Source of the DNA: an uncultured Pseudomonadota bacterium
Lineage (GTDB): Bacteria; Pseudomonadota; Gammaproteobacteria; Methylococcales; Methylomonadaceae
Direction of reading: 5' to 3'
Assembly (NCBI GenBank): GCA_903953455.1
Contig: CAJBJW010000044.1
Coordinates: forward strand, 1-16,499
DNA: 16,499 nucleotides
The notes beneath the pieces are model-generated. The model was not told the origin of the DNA. It searched no databases and worked only from the letters and a program-made list of their open reading frames with translations. Shown in pieces: positions 1-6,809 of this stretch. The stretch's first letter is position 1. Each line of letters begins with the position of its first letter. Position numbers and translations under genes: made by a program.

Positions 1-241
1 ATTTGCCCATCGGTATGAGTTAGGAATAATAACGTTAAGATAAGCGATATTAGCCAGTGATAAATTTTTAATTGTTTGTTACTCAATATCATCGAAAATA
101 CCTTAACGAAATGAAAATAATAAATGTGAGATGCATTCTAAATTGTAAATGATAAAAATATGGCATGTTTTTTGTATGATTCAAGGAAAAACATGGCGTA
201 TTATACTTAAAACGGGGGAATGCTTGAATAACGTCTAATCC

Positions 242-272
242 TTGACGCTATGGCATCTATTGACTGTATAAT
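242..272 (+). promoter_or_regulatory. Possible sigma-70 promoter for motAB
   Basis: TTGACG at 242-247 and a perfect TATAAT at 267-272 are separated by 19 bp, a little longer than the usual 16-18. The -10 box is exact and the -35 matches five of six positions. It lies 166 bp upstream of the motA start. AT-rich sequence yields such matches by chance, so this is a candidate only. Confidence 0.3.
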
Positions 273-278
273 TTTCTT

Positions 279-303
279 TAAAAAACCCTTTTGGTGCCGA
301 TTA
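279..303 (+). promoter_or_regulatory. Possible flagellar sigma-28 (FliA) promoter for motAB
   Basis: GCCGATTA at 296-303 matches seven of eight positions of the enterobacterial FliA -10 box GCCGATAA. A TAAA core at 279-282 could be the -35, but it is about 2 bp closer than the usual spacing. motAB genes are commonly late, FliA-dependent flagellar genes in gammaproteobacteria, which makes the near-exact -10 box plausible. It ends about 135 bp before the motA start. Confidence 0.35.
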
Positions 304-438
304 ACTGGTAAATATAGATAAAATCTAAAGTGATAGATTGAATTTATCGTGAAAACCTTTAGCAACACCTTATGATGGCGGCTATTTTTTGACGTTTATA
401 GTCCGTAGTATTTTAATCACACAGCACACGAGAAAACA

Positions 439-1290
439 ATGTTAGTTATTATTGGATATATATTAGTTTGTGCCTCCTTGATGGGCGGCTATATTGGGGG
501 CGGTGGACATCCTGGCATTTTATGGCAGCCGTTTGAAATGATCATTATCGTTGGTGCGACGGTTGGTGCTCTAGTTGTAGCAAATCCGCTTTCAGTCGTT
601 AAGTCAGCGGTTGCAAAAGCAACAGCAACACTTAAGCCTGAGCCTTACGACAGAGAATTCTATGTCGAATTAATGATGTGTTTCTATATGTTGACCAATA
701 AAACACGTAAAGAGGGTTTGTTGTCGCTAGAGGATTTAATTGAAAATCCAGAAAGTAACCCGTCTATTTTTACAGAACGAATTACCAATGATCATCATTT
801 ATTGGAATTTATTTGTGATAATTTACGTCTTATGATTACCGGTGTTGAGGTACATCAATTAGAAGAATTGATGGATCAAGTGTTAGAAACGCATCATGCT
901 GATGAACACACACCTGTAAGTACCATTCAAGTTATGGCTGACGGCTTACCTGCATTTGGTATCGTAGCGGCGGTTATGGGGGTTGTACATACTATGGAGC
1001 TTGTTGGTGCGCCACCAGCAGTTATGGGAAAGGCGATTGCGGCGGCGCTTGTAGGAACGTTCGTTGGTATTTTACTTTCATATGGATTCGTTGGACCTGT
1101 TGGTGCTTTGATGGCACAACGTTCAGAGATGACGGCTAACCTTTACAAATGCGCTCAAAAAGGTTTAATTTGCTGTGCGAAAGGGGTTTCACCTGCTATG
1201 ACAGCGGAATATATGCGAGCGATGGTATCTTCTGAAAAAAGACCTTCTTTCAAAGAATTAGATAATTTATTACGTAGCAACAAAGGGTAA
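439..1290 (+). CDS. motA: Flagellar motor stator protein MotA
   Basis: MotA is the inner-membrane subunit that surrounds MotB in the stator and couples ion flow to torque on the rotor. The 283-residue product has the E. coli-type length and architecture: two N-terminal membrane segments (about 1-20 and 31-49), a large cytoplasmic loop, and two further segments (about 168-187 and 200-223). Arg90 and Glu98 in the loop sit at the same numbers as the E. coli residues that contact FliG. Pro171 and Pro220 correspond to the functional prolines 173 and 222 of E. coli. The ATG at 439 has a GAG element about 6 nt upstream. motB follows 8 bp after the stop, so the two form an operon. Whether protons or sodium drive it is not proven, but similarity to the E. 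coli type favours protons. Confidence 0.96.
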   Translation: MLVIIGYILVCASLMGGYIGGGGHPGILWQPFEMIIIVGATVGALVVANPLSVVKSAVAKATATLKPEPYDREFYVELMMCFYMLTNKTRKEGLLSLEDLIENPESNPSIFTERITNDHHLLEFICDNLRLMITGVEVHQLEELMDQVLETHHADEHTPVSTIQVMADGLPAFGIVAAVMGVVHTMELVGAPPAVMGKAIAAALVGTFVGILLSYGFVGPVGALMAQRSEMTANLYKCAQKGLICCAKGVSPAMTAEYMRAMVSSEKRPSFKELDNLLRSNKG

Positions 1291-1298
1291 TCGCAGTC

Positions 1299-2201
1299 AT
1301 GGCTGAGCAACTACAACCCATTATCATTAAAAAAATCAAAAAAGCCGCGCATGGTCATCACGGCGGCGCTTGGAAATTGGCTTATGCTGACTTCGTAACC
1401 GCAATGATGGCGTTCTTTTTGTTGATGTGGTTGCTTGGTTCCACTGATCCATTAACGCGAAAAGGGATCGCGGAATTTTTTCACGATCCCTATAAAGTGT
1501 CTATCAACGGTGGTGCTGAAGCGGCTGAACGCACCGCGTTAATGGAAGGTGGTGGTACGGATATGGTGACAACCGATCCTGGGCAGGTTCAAACAGGTGA
1601 AACCACAGATTCAGAGCCTAATAAGCCAGAGGAAGAAGTCGAAGAAGAGGCCGATAAAATTGAAAAAGTGAAAGAAACTGAAATTGAACGAGGAAAACTC
1701 GAAAACTTGAAAGATAAAATCGAAGAAAAACTCAGTGAAACTCCTGATCTTAACGAATACAAAGATCAAATTAAGCTGGAAATGACGTCTGAAGGTTTGC
1801 GTATTTTGATTGTGGATGATAAAAATCGTCCTATGTACAAACTCGCTAGCGCTCAAACTGAGCCGCATATTCGCGTTATTCTGCACGCACTGGCACCAGT
1901 AATCAATGAGATGCCAAATAAAGTGAGCTTGAACGGACATACGGATGCGTTGCCTTTTCCAGCAAACCAAAAAGGCTACACAAACTGGGAATTGTCGAGC
2001 GATCGAGCCAACGCAGCTCGTTATGAGTTGATCGGTGGAGGGTTAGCGGAAAATAAAATTCTGCGCGTAGTTGGTTTGTCTTCAAGTATTCCATATAGCG
2101 CAACAACGGATCCAATGAATCCAATCAACCGTCGTATTTCGGTTATTGTGATGAATAAGCAAACCGAGCGTCAAGTATTGCAAGGTAGTAGTGTGCAATA
2201 A
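1299..2201 (+). CDS. motB: Flagellar motor stator protein MotB
   Basis: MotB anchors the stator to peptidoglycan and carries the ion-binding aspartate. A short basic, histidine-containing N-terminus leads into one membrane segment (about 27-47). Asp31 lies at its start in the context YADF, matching the essential Asp32 of E. coli. Next comes a linker of unusual charge (about 105-150, runs of Glu and Lys, probable coiled coil). The C-terminal OmpA-like peptidoglycan-binding domain spans about 160-290, with GHTDA at 213-217, an SSDRA stretch near 233-237 and NRRI at 277-280. The 300-residue length is normal. The start is 8 bp after motA, with an AGGG element in the last motA codons about 11 nt upstream. 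Transcription probably ends at the stem-loop at 2230-2263. Confidence 0.96.
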   Translation: MAEQLQPIIIKKIKKAAHGHHGGAWKLAYADFVTAMMAFFLLMWLLGSTDPLTRKGIAEFFHDPYKVSINGGAEAAERTALMEGGGTDMVTTDPGQVQTGETTDSEPNKPEEEVEEEADKIEKVKETEIERGKLENLKDKIEEKLSETPDLNEYKDQIKLEMTSEGLRILIVDDKNRPMYKLASAQTEPHIRVILHALAPVINEMPNKVSLNGHTDALPFPANQKGYTNWELSSDRANAARYELIGGGLAENKILRVVGLSSSIPYSATTDPMNPINRRISVIVMNKQTERQVLQGSSVQ

Positions 2202-2229
2202 ACGGTTTTCTGTTTAGTTTTAAAATTAC

Positions 2230-2263
2230 GCCCAATCCTATGAAAATAGGGTTGGGCATTTTT
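2230..2263 (+). terminator. Rho-independent terminator after motB
   Basis: A 12-bp stem pairs 2230-2241 (GCCCAATCCTAT) with 2246-2257 (ATAGGGTTGGGC) around a GAAA tetraloop. It has one G-U wobble and is followed by ATTTTTAT. It starts 28 bp after the motB stop. Read from the other strand, the wobble becomes an A-C mismatch and the U-tract is weaker (ATTTTAAAAC), so it fits motAB best but could also serve pyrE, which converges from the right. Confidence 0.88.
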
Positions 2264-2264
2264 A

Positions 2265-2290
2265 TATTAAATACCTTTGTATTAAATACC
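2265..2290. repeat. 15-bp-period tandem duplication at the pyrE stop codon
   Basis: TATTAAATACC occurs at 2265-2275 and again at 2280-2290. The right copy contains the last codons and TAA stop of pyrE on the minus strand. The left copy repeats the same GGT-ATT-TAA 15 nt downstream, in the same frame, so the gene is followed by a duplicated in-frame stop. It looks like a small slippage duplication. Confidence 0.7.
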
Positions 2291-2920
2291 GTAGTGCTTT
2301 TGATAAGCTTGAATAGCAGCAAGCTGAGATGTGTCGCCTATTTGCTGAAGATGCTCGATAATATGTGCTAGCGTGATAATGGCAATGACGGGCAGGTCAA
2401 ATTGTTCGCTAACTTCTTGAATAGCAGAGCAGTCATTTTGACCTTTCTCTTGTCGATCTAAGGCAATTAAAACAGCGGTGGGCGTTGCGTGGGCGGTGCG
2501 GATAATATCAACAGATTCTCGCACGGAGGTACCTGCGGTAATGACGTCATCAATAATTAACACACGACCATTGAGCGGTGCGCCAACGAGTAGTCCACCT
2601 TCGCCATGATCTTTTGCTTCTTTGCGATTAAAGGTGAAAGGCATATCGATACCTGTCAACGCTGCATAAGCACTCGCGGTGGCGACAGCAAGAGGGATTC
2701 CCTTATATGCGGGGCCATAGAAAATATCGATTGTAATGCCTGAATCAATGAGTGTTTTTGCGTAAAATTCGCCCAATTTTTGCAGTTGCGCACCGGTGTT
2801 AAATAGGCCAGTATTAAAAAAATAGGGGCTGATGCGACCAGATTTTAGTTCAAATTCGCCAAATTTTAATACACCGCATTTTAGGGAGTATTCAATAAAA
2901 TCGTGTTGATAGGTTAACAT
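2282..2920 (-). CDS. pyrE: Orotate phosphoribosyltransferase
   Basis: PyrE converts orotate and PRPP to orotidine 5'-monophosphate and diphosphate, the fifth step of de novo pyrimidine synthesis in the cytoplasm. The 212-residue product has the family's normal length. It shows the N-terminal FGEFELKSGRISPYFFNTG region (about 20-38), the catalytic-loop RKEAKDHGEGG (about 99-109), and the type I PRPP-binding motif LIIDDVITAGTS at 121-132. The ATG at 2920 is preceded by a GAG element about 10 nt upstream. The gene stands alone, convergent with motB and divergent from the BON lipoprotein gene. No attenuator or rph partner is seen next to it. Confidence 0.96.
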   Translation of the reverse strand: MLTYQHDFIEYSLKCGVLKFGEFELKSGRISPYFFNTGLFNTGAQLQKLGEFYAKTLIDSGITIDIFYGPAYKGIPLAVATASAYAALTGIDMPFTFNRKEAKDHGEGGLLVGAPLNGRVLIIDDVITAGTSVRESVDIIRTAHATPTAVLIALDRQEKGQNDCSAIQEVSEQFDLPVIAIITLAHIIEHLQQIGDTSQLAAIQAYQKHYGI

Positions 2921-3231
2921 GATGGGTTATTCTCAAAATAATACTGCTTGTCGAAATAATGTTTAGTTTAATATGCTAAGTAATGCTAGCTTTTTTATGT
3001 AAGTGAACTTTCAAAAATGAAGGTTTTGACATTATAAGCGATACAGTAGAATTACAAATGTTGTTTTTAGGTAAAATAGACACGGGTAGTCGAAGAGCAA
3101 GTGTATATGTTCGTCTTGATCTATTTTTTTTACGCTTTTTTGTTGCTATAGTTCGCGTAAGGTGAATGTGCCTTGCAATAAATGGGATTTTTTCTGATAT
3201 TTAACCTCAATTACCTTATGACGTTTTCATT
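2921..3231. other. Divergent intergenic region between pyrE and the BON lipoprotein gene
   Basis: This 311-bp gap has no coding sequence that can be supported. It should contain the pyrE promoter (minus) and that of the lipoprotein-lon-ubiA cluster (plus). On the plus strand a perfect TTGACA at 3026-3031 is followed after only 15 bp by TAGAAT at 3047-3052, a possible but short-spaced sigma-70 promoter. A weak hairpin (GTAAGG with CCTTGC, loop of about 8) lies near 3158-3177. A six-codon reading frame (ATG at 3218, TGA at 3233-3235) overlaps the lipoprotein start codon but has no ribosome-binding site. Confidence 0.5.
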
Positions 3232-3546
3232 ATGACTATACTTAAGATACTTAATAGCTTTATTTTGGGCGTGCTCTTGCTTGGTGGTGTGGCAGGTTGT
3301 GCGGAAAATGCCAAACGCGAAAGTACTGGTGAATACCTTGATGACGTGGTGTTAACCACAAAAGTCAAAGCTACTTTTCTCGGTGATTCACGTTTAAAAG
3401 TGCGTGATATTAATGTTGAAACCTATAAAGGTACGGTGCAGTTGAGTGGCTTTGTTGACACACAACAAGAATCCGACCGCGCAGTGCAACTCTCTCGAAC
3501 CATTAAAGGTGTTAAAGCCGTTAATAATAGTTTAATTATCAAGTAA
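3232..3546 (+). CDS. BON-domain lipoprotein
   Basis: This is a small predicted lipoprotein of 104 residues. It has a hydrophobic signal segment (about 5-20) and a lipobox ending VAGC, with Cys23 as the lipidation site. The remainder, about 34-104, is a single BON domain (DDVVLTTKVKATFLGD, a central GTVQLSGFVD turn, and a C-terminal GVKAVNNSLIIK strand). BON domains, as in OsmY, are thought to bind membranes or envelope components. The protein probably sits on the periplasmic side of the outer membrane, since no Asp follows the lipidated Cys. The lon-like gene begins 3 bp after its stop, so the two are very likely cotranscribed. The ribosome-binding site is poor. Its exact function is unknown. 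Confidence 0.9.
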   Translation: MTILKILNSFILGVLLLGGVAGCAENAKRESTGEYLDDVVLTTKVKATFLGDSRLKVRDINVETYKGTVQLSGFVDTQQESDRAVQLSRTIKGVKAVNNSLIIK

Positions 3547-3549
3547 ATC

Positions 3550-5943
3550 ATGCCAGATTCTTTAAAACTCCCCCTTGAAACCTTAAAAGCAACTGTTGAT
3601 TTAAGTAAGATAGATTCGACCTCGCTCTTAAGGACTCAAGCGGGGATTTTGGGGCAAGAACGTGCGCAATCTGCGCTAGAGTTCGGTCTTGCAATGCCAA
3701 ATTCAGGTTATAACATTTTTGTCATGGGTGAAACTGGTTCAGGTCGGTTGTCTATGATTATGCAATACTTAGCGACTATTGCGCCAAGTCAAAGCGCCCC
3801 TGCGTCTTATGCCTATGTGGATAATTTCGACAACCCTCGTGAACCCATTGCCATTGAGTTGCCAGCTGAATGCGGTCAAGATTTTTGCAAAGCCATTGAG
3901 AACTTAATTACCAATGTGCTCGCAACATTTCCCTCTGCATTTGAAAATCCCAGTTATCAACAAAAAAAGACAGTAGTTGAACGTCAGTTTGTTCATACTT
4001 ATCGAGACGCTACAGAGCGAATCGATGCGCAAGCGCGTGAATTGAACATTGGTTTGTTTTCTGAAAATGAGACATTTAATTTTGTGCCGCTTTATGAAAA
4101 TAAACCCATGCGTGAAGAGCAATTATCGGCGTTATCTGCTGAAGCTCGAGAAGAGTTTAAGCAACACATCGAAGAGCTTGAAGATTGTTTGAGTGAAGCG
4201 TTACTCGAATTGCCTCAATGGCGAAGAGAGTTAGCCGCATCGATGCAGCAATTAAATAATGACACGATTGACGCAGCAATTGATCCCTTGTTTGCGGAAT
4301 TAAATGTGAAATATGTCGAGGTAGATGATGTTGTCACCTATTTAGAGGAAATTAAAAAAAATCTGCGACATACCATTAATGATTATTTAATGCCTGTATC
4401 GTCAAATGAGCCTATTGAGCGTGATCATACGTTAAAAAAGCTGATTTTAGAGCAATATGCGCCCAATATCTTAATTGATAATAAACAAGATGGTGGTGCT
4501 CCTGTCATATATGAAACGCATCCAACCTATCAAAATCTATTTGGGCGAGTGGAATATACCAACGATCAAGGAACACTCGTTCCGCATTATCGTCGTATTT
4601 GTGCGGGGGCATTGCACAAAGCCAATGGCGGTTATTTAATTTTAGATGCAGATAAGGTGATTAATTATCCCTTTGTTTGGGAAGGATTAAAACGAGCCCT
4701 AAAATCAGGCTATATTGAAATTGAATCGCCTTATACCGAGCAAAGTGTGAATACAATTACGTTGAAACCAGAAGTCATTCTTCTCAACGTAAAAATTATT
4801 TTAGTGGGAAGCAGCGATATTTATTATGTCCTTGATTCAATGGATGATGAATTTAATGAAATGTTTCGTGTTTTAGCGGATTTTGATTATCGTATTCCGC
4901 GTACTCAAGAAACGATGTTGCATTTTGCACAATTAATGGTCAAACAAGCCAGTGATGCAAAAACCTATCCGCTGACGCGTCAAGCTATTGAAAGTTTAAT
5001 TGAATACAGTTGTCGATTGGCTGAAAGTCAGCAGTATTTTTCTGCGTGTATCAATGATGCACTGGAAATTATTGGTGAAGCTCAACTTTTTTGTCAAAAA
5101 GCACATGACGACAATATTGACAAAAAACACATTGAAGCCGCATTAAGTGCAAGAGAGTATCGCAATGGACGTATGTCGCAAACCATTTTAGAAGAAATGC
5201 TCGATGGCACGATTTTAATTGATACAGATGGTGGCGCGATTGGAAAAATTAATGGATTAACGGTCATTGATATTGGCGGCAGCAGTTTTGGAACGCCTGC
5301 ACGCATTACAACCACGGTTTATCCAGGGTCGCGTGGCATTGTCGATATTGAGCGTGAAGCCGAACTCGGTCAGGCACTCCATTCTAAAGGCGTCATGATT
5401 TTAACGGGTTATTTGGGGCATTGTTATGCGCAGCAGTTTCCTCTTGCGATTTCGGCAAGCATTGCCATTGAACAATCGTATGGCTACATTGACGGTGATA
5501 GCGCCGCATTAGCGGAGCTTTGCAGTTTAATTTCAGCGTTAACGCGCGTACCCATTAAACAAAGTTTTGCGGTAACGGGTTCGATAAACCAATATGGTGA
5601 AGTCCAAGCCATTGGTGGCGTAAATGAGAAAATCGAAGGTTTCTTTCGTTTATGTCAGTCGCGAGGACTCAATGGTTCACATGCTGTGATCATTCCTGTC
5701 GCGAATAAACGTAACTTAATGTTAAAACAAGATGTTTTAAATGCCGTGGAGGCGGGATTGTTTGCCATTTACGCAGTAAATAACGTTGACGAAGCGCTTG
5801 AGTTATTAACTGGTGAAGTAGCAGGTAATATGGATGATGCTGGCAATTATGCAGAGAATAGTTTGAATTACAGAGCTATTTGTCGTTTGAAAGAAATTTC
5901 TGAATTAAGTGAAGATGATGAAAAAGAAGGCGAGGGCGCGTGA
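3550..5943 (+). CDS. Lon-related ATP-dependent protease (AAA_32 / LonB-like family)
   Basis: This is a cytoplasmic AAA+ serine protease of the Lon-related family that includes E. coli YcbZ (LonP2-like), not classical Lon; the N-terminal LAN substrate domain is absent. The nucleotide-binding loop is GETGSGRLS at 60-68, with Arg66 where the classical P-loop has Lys. A family-specific helical insertion follows (about 110-300). The ATPase core continues at about 330-455, with Walker B-like GGYLILDAD at 360-367. The S16 protease domain occupies about 545-755, with catalytic Ser651 in GDSAALAE and Lys694 in GGVNEKIEGFF. The acidic tail (about 783-796) is disordered-looking. The 797-residue length is usual for the group. 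It is preceded by the BON lipoprotein gene at 3 bp, and its TGA stop overlaps the GTG of ubiA. Natural substrates are not known. Confidence 0.93.
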   Translation: MPDSLKLPLETLKATVDLSKIDSTSLLRTQAGILGQERAQSALEFGLAMPNSGYNIFVMGETGSGRLSMIMQYLATIAPSQSAPASYAYVDNFDNPREPIAIELPAECGQDFCKAIENLITNVLATFPSAFENPSYQQKKTVVERQFVHTYRDATERIDAQARELNIGLFSENETFNFVPLYENKPMREEQLSALSAEAREEFKQHIEELEDCLSEALLELPQWRRELAASMQQLNNDTIDAAIDPLFAELNVKYVEVDDVVTYLEEIKKNLRHTINDYLMPVSSNEPIERDHTLKKLILEQYAPNILIDNKQDGGAPVIYETHPTYQNLFGRVEYTNDQGTLVPHYRRICAGALHKANGGYLILDADKVINYPFVWEGLKRALKSGYIEIESPYTEQSVNTITLKPEVILLNVKIILVGSSDIYYVLDSMDDEFNEMFRVLADFDYRIPRTQETMLHFAQLMVKQASDAKTYPLTRQAIESLIEYSCRLAESQQYFSACINDALEIIGEAQLFCQKAHDDNIDKKHIEAALSAREYRNGRMSQTILEEMLDGTILIDTDGGAIGKINGLTVIDIGGSSFGTPARITTTVYPGSRGIVDIEREAELGQALHSKGVMILTGYLGHCYAQQFPLAISASIAIEQSYGYIDGDSAALAELCSLISALTRVPIKQSFAVTGSINQYGEVQAIGGVNEKIEGFFRLCQSRGLNGSHAVIIPVANKRNLMLKQDVLNAVEAGLFAIYAVNNVDEALELLTGEVAGNMDDAGNYAENSLNYRAICRLKEISELSEDDEKEGEGA

Positions 5944-6809
5944 GTTCATTTCGGGAATCTCTCCATAATTATTGGGTGTTAGCGCGATTTGATCGCCCTA
6001 TTGGTACATTGATTCTACTTTGGCCGGCACTTTGGGCTTTGTGGCTCGCAAGTGATGGCAAGCCCGATATTTTAGTGTTGACGGTCATTACGCTTGGCGT
6101 GATTGTGATGCGTGCGGCGGGTTGTGTAATTAATGATTATGCCGATCGTGACTTTGATCCACACGTTGAACGTACAAAAGCACGCCCCATTGCTGCAGGT
6201 AAAATTAAACCAAAATCTGCGTTAATCTTTTTTGTTGTGTTATGTGCAATCGCGTTTGGTTTAGTTTTACTGCTTAATACACTGACGATTGAGTTATCGT
6301 TTATCGGTGCATTTTTAGCAGCAAGTTATCCATTTATGAAGCGATATACACATTTACCTCAGGCGTATTTAGGAATAGCATTTGGTTGGGCTGTTCCTAT
6401 GGCTTTTGCTGCGCAGATGAATACAATTCCGCTTGTTGCATGGGTGTTATATTTGGCAGTAACTTTGTGGGCGCTAGTTTATGACACGATGTATGCGATG
6501 GTTGATAAGGATGATGATTTAAAAATCGGCGTGAAATCCACCGCTATTTTATTTGGTAATTATGATCGACATATTATGGCGATTTTGCAGTGTGTGATTT
6601 TATTGCTTTTGTTTATTGTTGGTGAATTGCAAAATTTAGGCCCTTTTTATTATTTAAGTTTACTTATTGCCGCAGGTTTTTCTGTTTATCAACAAAAACT
6701 CATTTTCCACCGCGAAAAAACAGCCTGTTTTCGTGCATTTTTAAATAATAATTGGTTTGGTTTGGTGGTTTTTCTGGGATTACTATTTAATTATCAATTA
6801 GTAACGTAG
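5940..6809 (+). CDS. ubiA: 4-hydroxybenzoate polyprenyltransferase UbiA
   Basis: UbiA is an inner-membrane prenyltransferase that attaches the polyprenyl tail to 4-hydroxybenzoate in ubiquinone synthesis. The 289-residue, highly hydrophobic product carries both Mg-diphosphate motifs: NDYADRDFD at 65-73, followed by the RTKARP stretch, and YDTMYAMVDKDDD at 181-193, followed by GVKSTAILFG. The start is GTG at 5940, overlapping the protease stop as GTGA, with GAGG 4 nt upstream. No other start is usable before residue 57, so translational coupling is likely. ubiC, its frequent partner, is not adjacent. The 3' end overlaps the convergent tpsB gene by 12 bp and no terminator is visible between them. 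Confidence 0.95.
   Translation: MSSFRESLHNYWVLARFDRPIGTLILLWPALWALWLASDGKPDILVLTVITLGVIVMRAAGCVINDYADRDFDPHVERTKARPIAAGKIKPKSALIFFVVLCAIAFGLVLLLNTLTIELSFIGAFLAASYPFMKRYTHLPQAYLGIAFGWAVPMAFAAQMNTIPLVAWVLYLAVTLWALVYDTMYAMVDKDDDLKIGVKSTAILFGNYDRHIMAILQCVILLLLFIVGELQNLGPFYYLSLLIAAGFSVYQQKLIFHREKTACFRAFLNNNWFGLVVFLGLLFNYQLVT

Larger units (their letters stand above)
1..438. other. AT-rich non-coding region upstream of motA
   Basis: No convincing reading frame is seen on either strand. The stretch is strongly AT-rich and holds two promoter-like arrangements, listed separately (242-272 and 279-303), plus a TAAAGTGA element at 326-333 that resembles a flagellar sigma-28 -35 box without a good partner. 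An ATG could be read on the minus strand at 10-8, so a divergent gene may begin just outside the left edge, but there is no ribosome-binding site to support it. The long leader (about 135 bp from the last promoter-like element to the motA start) may carry regulatory sites that cannot be named from sequence alone. Confidence 0.6.

Noticed and set aside
3218..3235. Six-codon frame whose TGA overlaps the BON lipoprotein start codon
   Set aside because: There is no ribosome-binding site and such ATGA coincidences are common in AT-rich DNA.
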